NCBI RefSeq assembly: GCF_014217875.1
Contig: NZ_CP059060.1
Coordinates: 682,001 to 746,000, forward strand
From: Synechococcus sp. LTW-R
GTDB lineage: Bacteria > Cyanobacteriota > Cyanobacteriia > PCC-6307 > Cyanobiaceae
DNA: 64,000 nt
Reading direction: 5' to 3'
Position numbers and translations under genes: made by a program. Within the stretch, counting starts at the first letter, position 1. Each line of letters begins with the position of its first letter. Below the pieces are notes generated by a model. That model searched no databases, was not told the origin of the DNA, and saw only the letters and a list, made by a program, of their open reading frames with translations. Below are positions 26,028 through 35,012 of the stretch, in pieces.

Positions 26028-26500
26028 TCCACAAAGAGCTTGTAGAGCCAGCGCACGAAGCCGCCGATCAAAGGAACTGGAGCAAAGGTCGGACCGACGA
26101 AATCGAAATAATCACGGTGATCAACGATCAAGCCGTCGCCATTGAGGAGCAGACGCGTCGCTCCGGGGTAGACGAACTCGATGCCCTTGATCTTGAGGCC
26201 CATCGTCCATTCCACGAAGGCGGTTTGGCCGTTGATGACGACGGCATGGGGCGCCAGGTAGACGTCATCGCATCGCTTCACCAGCCCGTCTTGGGCCTCG
26301 AGGTAGGCCTGGAGCCCATCGCGCGATTGGGTCGGATCCTCAAAATGAACATCCGCTGCGTAGACCGCCTTCCACTGCTCATGGCTGGGGGCCGGTGCGC
26401 CGTAGGGCTTCGTGAAGAGGTCTCGCAGGGACTGCTCCGTTAAGGGCAGCTGGAATCCGGAGGCGGAGGCAGTCACAACGCGGGGCTCAAGCCCGGTCAT
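26024..26500 (-). CDS. SnoaL-like / NTF2-fold protein
   Basis: A 158-residue protein of the NTF2-like superfamily: EQWKAVYAADVHFEDPTQSR, LEAQDGLVKRC, WTMGLKIKGIEFVYPGATR and GLIVDHRDYFDFVGPTF. These are hallmarks of SnoaL-like polyketide cyclase/isomerase domains, though many members have unknown function. It starts four bases inside the end of the lytic transglycosylase gene, so the two share a transcript. Confidence 0.82.
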   Translation of the reverse strand: MTGLEPRVVTASASGFQLPLTEQSLRDLFTKPYGAPAPSHEQWKAVYAADVHFEDPTQSRDGLQAYLEAQDGLVKRCDDVYLAPHAVVINGQTAFVEWTMGLKIKGIEFVYPGATRLLLNGDGLIVDHRDYFDFVGPTFAPVPLIGGFVRWLYKLFVD

Positions 26501-27411
26501 CCTGGCGTCCGAGGCGGAGCGCTGCGTGGGTTCAACTGCAGGTAGCGCTCAACGGGCAGGGGCTGGAGTTGCTCATAGCCAACGGGAAGCCAGAGATCGC
26601 CCTGCTGGGCGTTGTAGTGAATTTCCCAGTGGTACAGACCGACGATCGCCTGGGGATCGTCCTTGAGCAGGGAGACATAGAGCAGGACCGCCTCGCCATA
26701 GAGGTCGCTGTTGTTGTATCCCCAGAGGCCGCGGCGAATGCTCTTGAGACCGCCCCGGCGAACCAGGTAGCGGGCCGCGGCTTGGATGGCGTCATGGGGA
26801 TTGCGAATGTCGCCCTTGCCGATCCCCGCCTCAGCCCAGGTGGTCGGCAAGAACTGCATCGGCCCTTGGGCATTGGCAACCGAGACACCATCAATGCGGC
26901 CCATCCCGGTTTCCACCAGGTTGACCGCCGCCAACACTTCCCAGTCAATGCCGGTGGCCGCCTCCGCTTTGCGGTAGTGGGATAGGAGCTGGGGAAGGGG
27001 TTCAGGCGGAATAATCCGCCAGGCAGGGACCCGCGTGGGGCGGCGCTTGCTCATGGCGAGAAACGCCCGCCTCGCGGCCAAATGCCGCTCCGCGACGGAA
27101 CGCCAACGGGAGGGGAGCTGTTGGATCACCGCTGCGCTGCGCTGCCGATCAGCAGACAACACCCGATAGATCACCTGCTGCTGGTGCCCCAAATCCGGTA
27201 AGTCAGCCGCCGGTGTTACCGGATCCCGCAACAACGTCTCCAGCTCAACCAAGCGACGGGCGATGGCGCTCGCATCCCCAGGGACCCGCGGGTAACTCCG
27301 CGGCGCGGGCTGCGCGATCGGTGCGCTCAGGGGGGAGCAGGCCACACCACCAGCAGCGACGCTGAATCCAGCCAACGCAACGGCAAGAACCAGGCCGGCG
27401 GGTCGGGTCAC
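26497..27411 (-). CDS. Lytic murein transglycosylase (SLT domain)
   Basis: A 304-residue exported enzyme that cleaves peptidoglycan glycan strands. A signal peptide with a possible lipobox (GGVACS, Cys near residue 25) leads into a helical region and then a C-terminal transglycosylase domain. Its catalytic Glu is in VNLVETGMGRIDG, followed by NAQGPMQFLPTTWAE and DAIQAAARYLVRRGG, ending in a YNNSDLYGEAVLLY block. It is divergent from the methyltransferase gene at 27433. Confidence 0.88.
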   Translation of the reverse strand: MTRPAGLVLAVALAGFSVAAGGVACSPLSAPIAQPAPRSYPRVPGDASAIARRLVELETLLRDPVTPAADLPDLGHQQQVIYRVLSADRQRSAAVIQQLPSRWRSVAERHLAARRAFLAMSKRRPTRVPAWRIIPPEPLPQLLSHYRKAEAATGIDWEVLAAVNLVETGMGRIDGVSVANAQGPMQFLPTTWAEAGIGKGDIRNPHDAIQAAARYLVRRGGLKSIRRGLWGYNNSDLYGEAVLLYVSLLKDDPQAIVGLYHWEIHYNAQQGDLWLPVGYEQLQPLPVERYLQLNPRSAPPRTPG

Positions 27412-27432
27412 GGAGGCAAGTCAGCTGCGCCC

Positions 27433-28137
27433 ATGCCTACAGCATTCGGACTGAAGTTGCAGACTGCACGCACCAATCAACGAGCCATGACCGTTCTGGT
27501 GCTGGAGGAGTCCCAGAGACGCAAGTGGGATGGTTCCGATGATGTCCTCTTTTATGCCGAACCGCGGCTCGTCCACCACCTCGATCCAGCCTTTCGGACG
27601 CGACTGACCGCCCTGTACGCCGAGCGCATTCCGAAGAACGCCGTCGTCCTGGATCTGATGTCCAGCTGGGTCTCCCACCTCCCCGAGGACAAGCCCCTCG
27701 AGCGGGTGATCGGGCACGGCCTCAACGAAAAGGAGCTCGCGACCAACCCTCGCCTCGATAGCTACTGGCTGCAGAACCTCAACCAGAACCAAGAGCTACC
27801 GCTGCCGGACGCGAGCGTTGACGCCACCTTGATCGTCGCCGGCTGGCAGTACCTCCAATACCCCGAAGCCATCGCCAGCGAGCTCCTGCGGGTGACCCGA
27901 CCCGGCGGCCAGGTGATCGTGGCCTTCTCCAATCGGATGTTTTTCACCAAGGCACCGCTGATCTGGACCGACAGCAGCGACCAAGACCACCTGGACTATG
28001 TCGCCAGTGTTCTGGAGGCCCAAGGCTGGTCGTCAGCCGAGCGAATCGCTGAAACGACAAAAGCCTCTGGCGTGATGGGGCTGCTCGGTCAGGCCGGAGA
28101 CCCCTTCTTTGCTGTCATCAGCACCAAGCCGACCTAA
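27433..28137 (+). CDS. SAM-dependent methyltransferase (type 11-like)
   Basis: A 234-residue class I methyltransferase. Motif I appears as AVVLDLMSSWVSHLP (unusual, lacking a GxGxG), followed by GHGLNEKEL, the acidic PDASVDATLIVAGWQYLQYP and LLRVTRPGGQVIVAFSNRMFF. The substrate is unknown. ATG 27433 is used; an ATG at 27487 would give a shorter protein starting MTVLVLEE. Its stop overlaps the convergent small gene by four bases. Confidence 0.82.
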   Translation: MPTAFGLKLQTARTNQRAMTVLVLEESQRRKWDGSDDVLFYAEPRLVHHLDPAFRTRLTALYAERIPKNAVVLDLMSSWVSHLPEDKPLERVIGHGLNEKELATNPRLDSYWLQNLNQNQELPLPDASVDATLIVAGWQYLQYPEAIASELLRVTRPGGQVIVAFSNRMFFTKAPLIWTDSSDQDHLDYVASVLEAQGWSSAERIAETTKASGVMGLLGQAGDPFFAVISTKPT

Positions 28138-28331
28138 GCGACGAGATCCCGGTCGCGGTCCTGGCGAAGGGGCTGATCGGCTCGCTCACCAACGGTGTAG
28201 GCCAATTCCAGAACGAGTCGTTTGGCCTTCTGGCGCAGGCGACGCCGATGGCTGATGAACGCCCGCACCATCTGAAGTCCGACGACTCCATAGAGCAAGA
28301 GCAGCGCGGCGTTGGCAACGGCAGCAAGCAT
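28134..28331 (-). CDS. Small single-helix membrane protein
   Basis: A 65-residue protein from ATG 28331: one N-terminal membrane helix (LAAVANAALLLLYGVVGLQM), then a very basic amphipathic stretch (HRRRLRQKAKRLVLE) and an acidic tail. No family is recognised. It overlaps the methyltransferase stop by four bases. The upstream longer reading is rejected as non-conserved. Confidence 0.5.
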   Translation of the reverse strand: MLAAVANAALLLLYGVVGLQMVRAFISHRRRLRQKAKRLVLELAYTVGERADQPLRQDRDRDLVA

Positions 28332-28479
28332 GCGGCAGCCCCAAAGTTGGGTCCATGAGAACCGCCCCCAGACGGTTCCACCAGAAATCCGCCAAAAACT
28401 TCCTGATTTGGCTCTGCAACGTTGTCGCCCGGAGCACCCAGGCATTCGCGTAGGTTGAAAGCTGGTACAGAGCCTTCAG

Positions 28480-28716
28480 ATGACAGCAAGTTCAGAAGGT
28501 CTCACCATCGGCGAACTGGAGTCCAAGTACTTCCTCTACCGCAAGGCACTCAAACAGCTGCTGCTGGAAGGCCGCTCAAAGGCTGGGATTGAAAAGACCC
28601 TTGTTTGGAGCCGGCTGGAAACCCTGCACAACTGTCTGCCCCGGCAGTACAAGGCACCGGATCAGATTCGCTATCAGCTGCAGCGCGAAATCCAGCGCGA
28701 GCGCACCGCGAGCTGA
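28480..28716 (+). CDS. Conserved-looking small hypothetical protein
   Basis: A 78-residue charged helical protein (MTASSEGLTIGELESKYFLY, then RKALKQLLLEGRSKAGIEKT and WSRLETLHNCLPRQYKAPDQ). No recognised domain. The amphipathic pattern and lack of hydrophobic core suggest a regulator or partner protein. The 86 bases after it hold no gene. Confidence 0.55.
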   Translation: MTASSEGLTIGELESKYFLYRKALKQLLLEGRSKAGIEKTLVWSRLETLHNCLPRQYKAPDQIRYQLQREIQRERTAS

Positions 28717-28802
28717 GCGCAACCTCTCGAGCAGCTGACCCTGACTCCCGTCTGTTGGTCCATTCCCGTGACAGCTTGATTTGAAGGCTGCTTGGGAGGG
28801 AG

Positions 28803-29909
28803 ATGGATCACGCCCCCTTGGCAGCGGCGGAAGCCTTTCATCCCCCAGGTGCGGTGCTGCGGGTCAGCCCCCTGGGGAGCGGGAATGTCAATGACACCTT
28901 CCTGGTGGAGACCCAAGCGGGGAGCGTTGTCCTGCAGCGGCTCAACACAGCCGTGTTCCCCTGCCCTGAGCAGGTGATGCGGAACCTCCAGACCGTGGAG
29001 GCCCACATTCAGCGCAAAGAACCCAGCCCCGGAGACAGCCGCTGGGAGCACCCACGCCTAGTCACCCCAGCGGACGGCCGGGACGAGCCTTGGTACTGCT
29101 GCGCAGAGGGTGGGGTCTGGCGCTGCATGAGCTTCATCGAGAACACCCGAAGCGTGGATCGGATCGAAGACGCAGCGCAGGCCTACCAACTCGGTCTGGG
29201 GCTCGGTCGGTTTCACCACCTCATCAGCGATCTTCCGCCAGGGGAGCTCCACGACACCCTCGAGGGGTTCCACATCACCCCGCACTATTTGGATCAATAC
29301 CGCCAGGCCCTGGTGCGCACGGAAGTCCAGCCAACAGCGGAGACGAGTGACTGCATCGCCTTCATTCGAGACCGGGAGTCCTTCTGCTCCGTGCTCGAGC
29401 AGGCCAAGGCCCGCGGCGAGCTGCAGGAACGCCCCATCCATGGCGACCCGAAAATCAACAACGTGATGCTCGACAGGGTCACTGGCGAAGCCGTCGCCCT
29501 AATTGACCTGGACACGGTGAAACCCGGGCTGGTGCACTACGACATCGGCGACTGCCTGCGCTCCTGCTGCAACCGGGCGGGTGAGGAGGCCACTGATTTG
29601 CGGGGCGTGCAGTTTGATCTAGAGCTGGCCGAGGCGATCTTGAGGGGGTATCTGGAAGCGGCTGGATCAATGCTGACCGCAATGGATTTGCGCTTCATCC
29701 CCGAGTCGGCACGCTTGATCAGTTTCGAGCTCGGTCTGCGCTTCTTCACCGATCACCTCAACGGTGATCGCTATTTCAAGGTCAGCGAAGACGGCCAGAA
29801 CCTCAGGCGCGCCCAAGTGCAATTTGCCCTGACCCAGAGCATCGAAGAGCAGTTGGAGCCGCTCCAAGCGCTGGTGCATCGCCTCACCTCCAGCGTGGAA
29901 GCCGCCTAA
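28803..29909 (+). CDS. Aminoglycoside-phosphotransferase-fold kinase (sugar/N-acetylhexosamine kinase-like)
   Basis: A 368-residue kinase of the APH/choline kinase superfamily: GSGNVNDTFLVETQAGSVVLQRLN (nucleotide loop and Lys-like position), catalytic loop ERPIHGDPKINNVMLD near residue 215 and metal Asp in ALIDLDTVKPGL. The closest family in my knowledge is NahK-type N-acetylhexosamine kinases; homoserine kinase-like members are an alternative. It is followed within three bases by the DOMON-like gene. Confidence 0.82.
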   Translation: MDHAPLAAAEAFHPPGAVLRVSPLGSGNVNDTFLVETQAGSVVLQRLNTAVFPCPEQVMRNLQTVEAHIQRKEPSPGDSRWEHPRLVTPADGRDEPWYCCAEGGVWRCMSFIENTRSVDRIEDAAQAYQLGLGLGRFHHLISDLPPGELHDTLEGFHITPHYLDQYRQALVRTEVQPTAETSDCIAFIRDRESFCSVLEQAKARGELQERPIHGDPKINNVMLDRVTGEAVALIDLDTVKPGLVHYDIGDCLRSCCNRAGEEATDLRGVQFDLELAEAILRGYLEAAGSMLTAMDLRFIPESARLISFELGLRFFTDHLNGDRYFKVSEDGQNLRRAQVQFALTQSIEEQLEPLQALVHRLTSSVEAA

Positions 29910-29911
29910 CG

Positions 29912-30472
29912 GTGCTGCGACTGCACCCCTTCCAACAGGATGCACGCCTCCAAGGGATTGTCCTGGAGGGCCATCTCCGCTGGGTCGGCGATCAGCTCCT
30001 GCTCCAATTCAGGCTCCAGGGCCCCCAAGAGGAGCTGGTCTGTCCGAGCCAAACGGCCACGCCCCAACGGCTCGATGGCCTCTGGCAATCCACCTGTTTG
30101 GAGGCCTTTTTTGCCGTCCCGGGTGAACCCCACTATTGGGAGTTCAACCTCAGTCCAAGTGGCGATTGGAATCTCTATCGCTTGGAGGAATACCGCCGGG
30201 GACTGCGGCAGGAGCAAGGGATGGGGATCAGCGCAATGAGCCTTGAGAGGGAGGTTTTGGGGAGCGCAGTCCAGCTGAAGGCAGAGGTCGCTCTGGATCT
30301 TGGGGAGACCTTGCGTGCCGAGAAGACGCTCGAAGGATCACTGACCGCGGTGATCGAACAGAAGGGCGTCGGTTGCAGTTTTTGGGCCCTCCAACACTGC
30401 GGCGAAGAAGCCGATTTTCACCGCCGTGAAAGCTTCACCCTTGGCCTTCAAAAAGAAGCACCATCGGCGTAA
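29912..30472 (+). CDS. DOMON-like domain protein
   Basis: A 186-residue GTG-started protein of the DOMON-like/carbohydrate-binding beta-sandwich type: LDGLWQSTCLEAFFAVPGE, HYWEFNLSPSGDWNLYRLEE and FWALQHCGEEADFHRRESFT. These blocks are shared with many cyanobacterial proteins. No signal peptide is evident. Likely co-transcribed with the upstream kinase; a role in sugar sensing is possible but only inferred from this pairing. Confidence 0.75.
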   Translation: MLRLHPFQQDARLQGIVLEGHLRWVGDQLLLQFRLQGPQEELVCPSQTATPQRLDGLWQSTCLEAFFAVPGEPHYWEFNLSPSGDWNLYRLEEYRRGLRQEQGMGISAMSLEREVLGSAVQLKAEVALDLGETLRAEKTLEGSLTAVIEQKGVGCSFWALQHCGEEADFHRRESFTLGLQKEAPSA

Positions 30473-30517
30473 CAAATCCGAAGAAATACTCGCGCTTTTC
30501 AGGGACAGTGAATACAT

Positions 30518-30537
30518 CTGTAGCCTGCGCTACAGAC
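30518..30537. promoter_or_regulatory. Inverted repeat, possible operator or promoter element
   Basis: Perfect 7-base arms TCTGTAG (30518-30524) and CTACAGA (30531-30537), six bases apart, 20 bases before the TTG start at 30557. Immediately upstream are TTTTCA and GAATACAT, which could be weak -35 and -10 elements. A dimeric regulator site is plausible; no known operator is recognised. Confidence 0.3.
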
Positions 30538-30556
30538 ACTTAGTAGGGCAGCAAGC

Positions 30557-30742
30557 TTGAACGTCACCCACTGCGGGGAAGAGCATCTGATCAGCCTGAC
30601 GACGGATGAAGCGTCTCAGCTGGTGGATGCCTGCGCGTTGCTGCTGCTGGCCTCCAAGACAACCCCCGATTGCCAGCTCAAGCCGGAGATGGCCCAGGTG
30701 TTGCATACGGTTTTCGAGCATCTGAGCACCCACGTCGTCTAA
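30557..30742 (+). CDS. Small hypothetical protein
   Basis: A 61-residue TTG-started soluble protein: NVTHCGEEHLISLTTDEASQ, LVDACALLLLASKTTPDCQL, then EMAQVLHTVFEHLSTHVV. Helical, three Cys. No family recognised. It follows the inverted repeat at 30518-30537 and precedes the DUF2499 gene by 22 bases, so it may head that operon. Confidence 0.5.
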   Translation: MNVTHCGEEHLISLTTDEASQLVDACALLLLASKTTPDCQLKPEMAQVLHTVFEHLSTHVV

Positions 30743-30764
30743 CGGGCGCCGCTAGAACCAGCGG

Positions 30765-31067
30765 ATGCACGCGCTCTCCCTACCCACCTGGTGGATCCAC
30801 TTGGCTTCCGTCCTGGAGTGGGGGCTCGCCATGCTGGCGATCCAACGCTGGGGGCTTCGGCGCGGCGAACCGGAATGGAGCTGGCTCGCCCTCGCCATGG
30901 TGCCAGCGCTCATCAGCGCCATGGCGGCCTGCACTTGGCATCTCTTTGATAACGCCGAGGAGCTCTACGGACTCGTGGTCCTGCAGGCGGGATGCACCGT
31001 CTTGGGCAACGGGACGATGGCTTGGGCGGCCTGGAATCTGCAGCGCAAACGGAGTGAGCTCGGATGA
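30765..31067 (+). CDS. DUF2499 membrane protein
   Basis: A 100-residue, three-helix membrane protein, a family tied to the chloroplast/cyanobacterial Ycf49-like group. It starts MHALSLPTWWIHLASVLEWG and includes AACTWHLFDNAEELYGLVVL, the family's most conserved region. Its stop overlaps the DUF3593 start (ATGA), the usual pairing in cyanobacteria. Function unknown; located in the same cluster as psaK. Confidence 0.88.
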   Translation: MHALSLPTWWIHLASVLEWGLAMLAIQRWGLRRGEPEWSWLALAMVPALISAMAACTWHLFDNAEELYGLVVLQAGCTVLGNGTMAWAAWNLQRKRSELG

Positions 31068-31396
31068 GCGGGCTGGTTCCGGCCATCAGTGAGTGGCTGC
31101 GCGCTCTCGGCAACGTGGATCCCGCGCCACTGTTTGCGGCATCCCTCTTCCCCTACCTGGCCTTTCTCTGGTGGGCCTGGAGGTCCAAGCGCTTTCCCCG
31201 CTTGGCCCTTTGGGGCTTTGGCTTCACCTTGGTCTTCGTCCTGATCACGATTGCGGCCGCCATCGCTGCTGAGGGCATTTATGGCCGCCAGCTCGCGGAT
31301 GTGGACCCGCTCCATGGCGGAGCGGAGCTGTTTTTGACCATCAGCAACGTGATGATCCTGCTCGGTTTTATGCAGAAGGGGGTGAACAAGTCTTAA
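31064..31396 (+). CDS. DUF3593 membrane protein
   Basis: A 110-residue, three-helix membrane protein: DPAPLFAASLFPYLAFLWWA, FTLVFVLITIAAAIAAEGIY and VDPLHGGAELFLTISNVMIL. These match DUF3593, which follows DUF2499 in many cyanobacteria and plants carry a homologue. Translation is coupled to the upstream gene by a four-base overlap. Function unknown. Confidence 0.88.
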   Translation: MSGLVPAISEWLRALGNVDPAPLFAASLFPYLAFLWWAWRSKRFPRLALWGFGFTLVFVLITIAAAIAAEGIYGRQLADVDPLHGGAELFLTISNVMILLGFMQKGVNKS

Positions 31397-31454
31397 GCGG
31401 AGGGCGCCATTGGCGAGAGGCCCTCTGACAATTAGATGTCACCCCAAGATTTCG

Positions 31455-31712
31455 ATGCTCGCTCCTCTGCTGGCTATCGCCCCCGCCTCCGTGGCCTGGT
31501 CTCCCAAGGTGGGCCTGGTGATGATCATCGCCAACGTGATCGCCATCGGCATCGGCAAGGCCACCATTAAGTACCCCAACGAGGGGGCCCAACTGCCCAA
31601 CGCAGCGATGTTCGGTGGCATGAGCCACGCCGCGCTGCTGGCCACCACTTCCTTCGGTCACATCCTCGGCATGGGCGCCATCCTCGGCCTGGCCGCTCGC
31701 GGCGTGGTCTGA
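31455..31712 (+). CDS. psaK: Photosystem I reaction centre subunit PsaK
   Basis: An 85-residue two-helix thylakoid protein at the edge of photosystem I. Features: VAWSPKVGLVMIIANVIAIG (first helix), the charged loop KATIKYPNEGAQLP, and FGGMSHAALLATTSFGHILG (second helix). Start ATG 31455 gives the usual length; an upstream ATG would add 15 basic residues with no counterpart in PsaK. A strong terminator follows at 31737. Confidence 0.95.
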   Translation: MLAPLLAIAPASVAWSPKVGLVMIIANVIAIGIGKATIKYPNEGAQLPNAAMFGGMSHAALLATTSFGHILGMGAILGLAARGVV

Positions 31713-31736
31713 TCCCTTCCTCACGGAACCGCTTGA

Positions 31737-31761
31737 GCCCCCCTGCTTCAGGGGGGCTTTT
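31737..31761 (+). terminator. Rho-independent terminator after psaK
   Basis: Perfect 9-base GC arms GCCCCCCTG (31737-31745) and CAGGGGGGC (31749-31757) with loop CTT, followed by TTTT. It lies 25 bases after the psaK stop and ends the plus-strand transcript before the convergent oxidoreductase gene. Confidence 0.85.
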
Positions 31762-31782
31762 CGCTGCCTGGAAACCAACTCC

Positions 31783-32994
31783 TCAGCGCAGTCCGATCAA
31801 ATAAGGAAGGGCCCGCAGGCCGTAGCGCTCAAAGCGGTACTCAAACAACAGCTGCGACAAGGCTTCGGCGCTGGCGGTGGCCTCGAGGCCAGCCAGCAAC
31901 CGGTCGATTCGGCCATCGGCCCGCTCATCCGAGAGTCCCAACCAGGTGCGCTTGGCGAGGCGACCGCTTAAGGACCAACGCCACCCCAGGCGACGACGCA
32001 AACGCTTCGGGTAGGACGCCAGCGCCCTGGGCCGGCCCGCCAAGGCGTCCATCAGCAGAGGCGCCAACACATCCGCACTGGCCAGGGCATGACGAATCCC
32101 CTCGCCACCCAGCAGGTTTCCCGTGCTGACCGCGTCCCCCAGGCCCAACAGCGCGCCCCGTTGATGGGATTCACGCCGCCGGATCGTGCTGCGAATCAGA
32201 CCGCCATGGCGGTCAAGAACCGCCTTGGGCTTGAGTTGGAGGCGCTCAAGCAGGGCTTGCTGCAGCTGATGCAGGGGCGGCTGAAGGCGCGTGCCGTCCT
32301 GCAACCGGCAAACGCCCAGCTTTAAAAGACCGGATTGCATAGGGAAGACCCAGCCATAGCCCTGGGGAACCCAGCGACTGCCCAACATGAAACTCAGTCG
32401 GCCCGCCCAGTCCTGCCACTGACCGGGGGAGACCCTGATCAACCACTCCACACCGGCACCGCTGATCAAGGCACCCTGGGCCGGGTCCGGATCGCCCAAC
32501 AAGACGCGCTTTTCGCCGGTGGCATCCACCACAAACCGGCTGGTCACGCTGGCCGTTTGTCCGCCGCTCCCGCGCAGTTCGGTTTGAGCCAACCCTGTGG
32601 GCAGCGTCTGGGAGGAGCAAACCCGCCAGCCCAACCGCAAGGCTGCACCAGAGGAGCAGGCTTCCTCGGCCAACCAGCGACGCAACGCCGCAAAGTCCAA
32701 GACCACCCCGAGGGGGGACGCGGCGGCCCAGTGCCGTTGGCGCTCTCCTGGTCCCAAGAGCTGCCACTGGTCCCAACGGGCCGCAATCACCCGCTCGGGC
32801 AACCGCCAGTGCTGGACGGCACTCAGGGGAAGGGCCGCACTGCTGAACGCGTTGACTGAGAAATCTGCGAGGGCTTCAACAACAAGAACGGAAGCCCCTG
32901 CTTCAGCAAGCTGCTGCGCCAAGCGAGACCCCGAGGGACCAGCCCCCGCGATCAGCACATCCCAGACTGTTTGAGCGGGGATCGACTCAGACAC
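31783..32994 (-). CDS. FAD-dependent oxidoreductase of the geranylgeranyl reductase family
   Basis: A 403-residue flavoprotein: [21 protein letters not shown] (dinucleotide motif, residues 13-33), [14 protein letters not shown] and [20 protein letters not shown], the second FAD motif. These fit the geranylgeranyl reductase/lycopene cyclase-like group. It is not ChlP itself as far as I can judge, since the conserved Chl P spacing differs. It overlaps dxs by eight bases; both may serve isoprenoid or pigment metabolism. Confidence 0.8.
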   Translation of the reverse strand: MSESIPAQTVWDVLIAGAGPSGSRLAQQLAEAGASVLVVEALADFSVNAFSSAALPLSAVQHWRLPERVIAARWDQWQLLGPGERQRHWAAASPLGVVLDFAALRRWLAEEACSSGAALRLGWRVCSSQTLPTGLAQTELRGSGGQTASVTSRFVVDATGEKRVLLGDPDPAQGALISGAGVEWLIRVSPGQWQDWAGRLSFMLGSRWVPQGYGWVFPMQSGLLKLGVCRLQDGTRLQPPLHQLQQALLERLQLKPKAVLDRHGGLIRSTIRRRESHQRGALLGLGDAVSTGNLLGGEGIRHALASADVLAPLLMDALAGRPRALASYPKRLRRRLGWRWSLSGRLAKRTWLGLSDERADGRIDRLLAGLEATASAEALSQLLFEYRFERYGLRALPYLIGLR

Positions 32995-34894
32995 CCACGG
33001 CCTGACGCTTCAAGGTGCCGAAGCGATTCAGGATGGACTCGCTCATTTGAGCCGGGGTGAGCCCCAGGGCCTCCTTGCTTTGGGCCGGAGTGGCGTGGTC
33101 GACGAGAACGTCGGGAATGCCAATCCGATGCACCGGCACAAGGACGTCCTGGTCGTTGAGGATCTCCACAACGGCGGCACCAAAACCACCGGCGAGACAG
33201 CCTTCTTCCATGGTGACGACCTTGCCGATTCGGCGGGCCATGGGAAGGATCAGCGCCTCATCCAGGGGACGCAGGAAGCGGGCGTTGATCACGGCGGCGC
33301 GGACGCCTTGCTCCTGCAGCAAGCCAGCGGTGGCCATCGCCGGTGCCACCATCGATCCGTAGGCCACGATCAGCAGGTCGTCGCCATCGGTCAGCAGTTC
33401 TCCGCGACCGATTTCAAGGGGTTCCCAACCCTCCTCCATCAGGGGAGCGCCTTCCCCTTCACCGCGGGGGATGCGAAGGGCGGTTGGACCGTCGTGGTTG
33501 AGGCAGGTCACCATCATCCGCTGGAGCTCCGCTTCATCCTTGGGTGCCATCACCGTGAAGTTCGGCACACAGCGCAGATAGCTGATGTCGTACTGGCCTT
33601 GGTGGGTCGGACCATCAGCGCCGACGATGCCAGCGCGATCCAAGACGAAGGTGACGGGCAGGTTCTGAATGCCGACGTCGTGGATCAGTTGGTCGTAGGC
33701 GCGCTGCAGGAAGGTGCTGTAGATCGCGCAGACCGGACGGAGACCTTCACAGGCCATGCCCGCGGCCATCGTCACCGCGTGCTGTTCGGCGATGCCGACG
33801 TCGAAATACTGCTGGGGACGCGCCTTCTCGAGCAAGTCCAGACCGGTACCAGTGGCCATGGCCGCCGTAATACCCACCACCCGGGGGTCCTGTTCGCAGA
33901 GCTTGACCAGGGTCTGGCCAAACACCTTGCTGTAACTGGGGGGCTTCGGCTTGCTCGAGGGGTAGGCCTTGCCGGTGGCCAGATCGAAGGCGCTCTGGGC
34001 GTGGTAGCCCACTTGGTCTTCCTCGGCGAAGGCATAGCCCTTGCCCTTGGTCGTGGCCACATGGACCAGAACCGGGCCCTCATGGGCGTGGGCCTGCTGG
34101 AAGACCTCGATCAACCCGCCGATGTCATGGCCATCGACCGGCCCCATATAGGTGAAGCCCAGCTCTTCAAAGACCGCACCCAACTTGGGAACGGCAAGCC
34201 GCTTCATGCTCTCTTTGAGGTTCTTGAGCTCGGGCGGGAGCTCGCCGTGCATGAACGGCAGATGCTTGATCGCCTCCTCGGCGTTGTCCTGAAGGAACTG
34301 GAGCGGGCGGCTGTGCCGCATCCGATTCAGGTGGGTGGATAGGGCTCCGACCGGGGGGCTGATCGACATGTCGTTGTCGTTCAGAACCACCAACAGGCGG
34401 GTCTTGGGCAGATGGCCGGCGTGGTTGATGGCCTCCAGCGCCATGCCGCCGGTGAGGGAGCCATCGCCAATGACAGCAACACTCTTGAAGTCTTCGCCGC
34501 GCTGATCCCGGGCCAGGGCCATGCCGAGGGCCGCCGAGATCGAGGTGCTGGCGTGGCCCGCACCGAAGTGGTCGAAGGGGCTCTCGCAGCGCTTCAGATA
34601 ACCCGCAACACCGTCCTTCTGGCGCAGGGTGTGGAAGTCGTTGTAACGACCGGTGATCAGCTTGTGGGGATAGGCCTGGTGGCCCACATCCCAAACGACC
34701 CGATCCTTGTCGAGGTCAAGGGTTTGATAGAGGGCCAGGGTGAGTTCCACAACCCCCAGGCCTGGGCCGAGGTGGCCACCGCTCGTGCTCACCACGTCCA
34801 GGTGACGCTCGCGGATTTGGCGGGCAATGCCTTCGAGCTCAGCAACGCTGAGGCCATGCAGCTGATTGGGATGCGTCAGCTCGCTGAGATGCAT
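32987..34894 (-). CDS. dxs: 1-Deoxy-D-xylulose-5-phosphate synthase
   Basis: A 635-residue thiamine-diphosphate enzyme making the first committed metabolite of the MEP isoprenoid pathway. It starts [20 protein letters not shown]. Key blocks are [30 protein letters not shown] (ThDP/Mg binding, residues about 150), [14 protein letters not shown] and [20 protein letters not shown]. Start ATG 34894 chosen because the four residues before it are not conserved. It is upstream of the FAD oxidoreductase on the same strand and divergent from ilvA. Confidence 0.96.
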   Translation of the reverse strand: MHLSELTHPNQLHGLSVAELEGIARQIRERHLDVVSTSGGHLGPGLGVVELTLALYQTLDLDKDRVVWDVGHQAYPHKLITGRYNDFHTLRQKDGVAGYLKRCESPFDHFGAGHASTSISAALGMALARDQRGEDFKSVAVIGDGSLTGGMALEAINHAGHLPKTRLLVVLNDNDMSISPPVGALSTHLNRMRHSRPLQFLQDNAEEAIKHLPFMHGELPPELKNLKESMKRLAVPKLGAVFEELGFTYMGPVDGHDIGGLIEVFQQAHAHEGPVLVHVATTKGKGYAFAEEDQVGYHAQSAFDLATGKAYPSSKPKPPSYSKVFGQTLVKLCEQDPRVVGITAAMATGTGLDLLEKARPQQYFDVGIAEQHAVTMAAGMACEGLRPVCAIYSTFLQRAYDQLIHDVGIQNLPVTFVLDRAGIVGADGPTHQGQYDISYLRCVPNFTVMAPKDEAELQRMMVTCLNHDGPTALRIPRGEGEGAPLMEEGWEPLEIGRGELLTDGDDLLIVAYGSMVAPAMATAGLLQEQGVRAAVINARFLRPLDEALILPMARRIGKVVTMEEGCLAGGFGAAVVEILNDQDVLVPVHRIGIPDVLVDHATPAQSKEALGLTPAQMSESILNRFGTLKRQAVGV

Positions 34895-35012
34895 GCCTGC
34901 GGCCAAGATTGGGGTTCAGCCTACGCGCAGCAGGACGTCATCTGGGTCGAATTCGATACCCCCCTGGACCGATGTCAGGGGCTTGCGACACTGGTGTGAT
35001 CTTCCAATCGCG

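Noticed and set aside
33047-34342. 431-codon plus-strand ORF
   Set aside because: It is antisense to dxs, has no recognisable domain and arises from high GC content and codon bias of the real gene.
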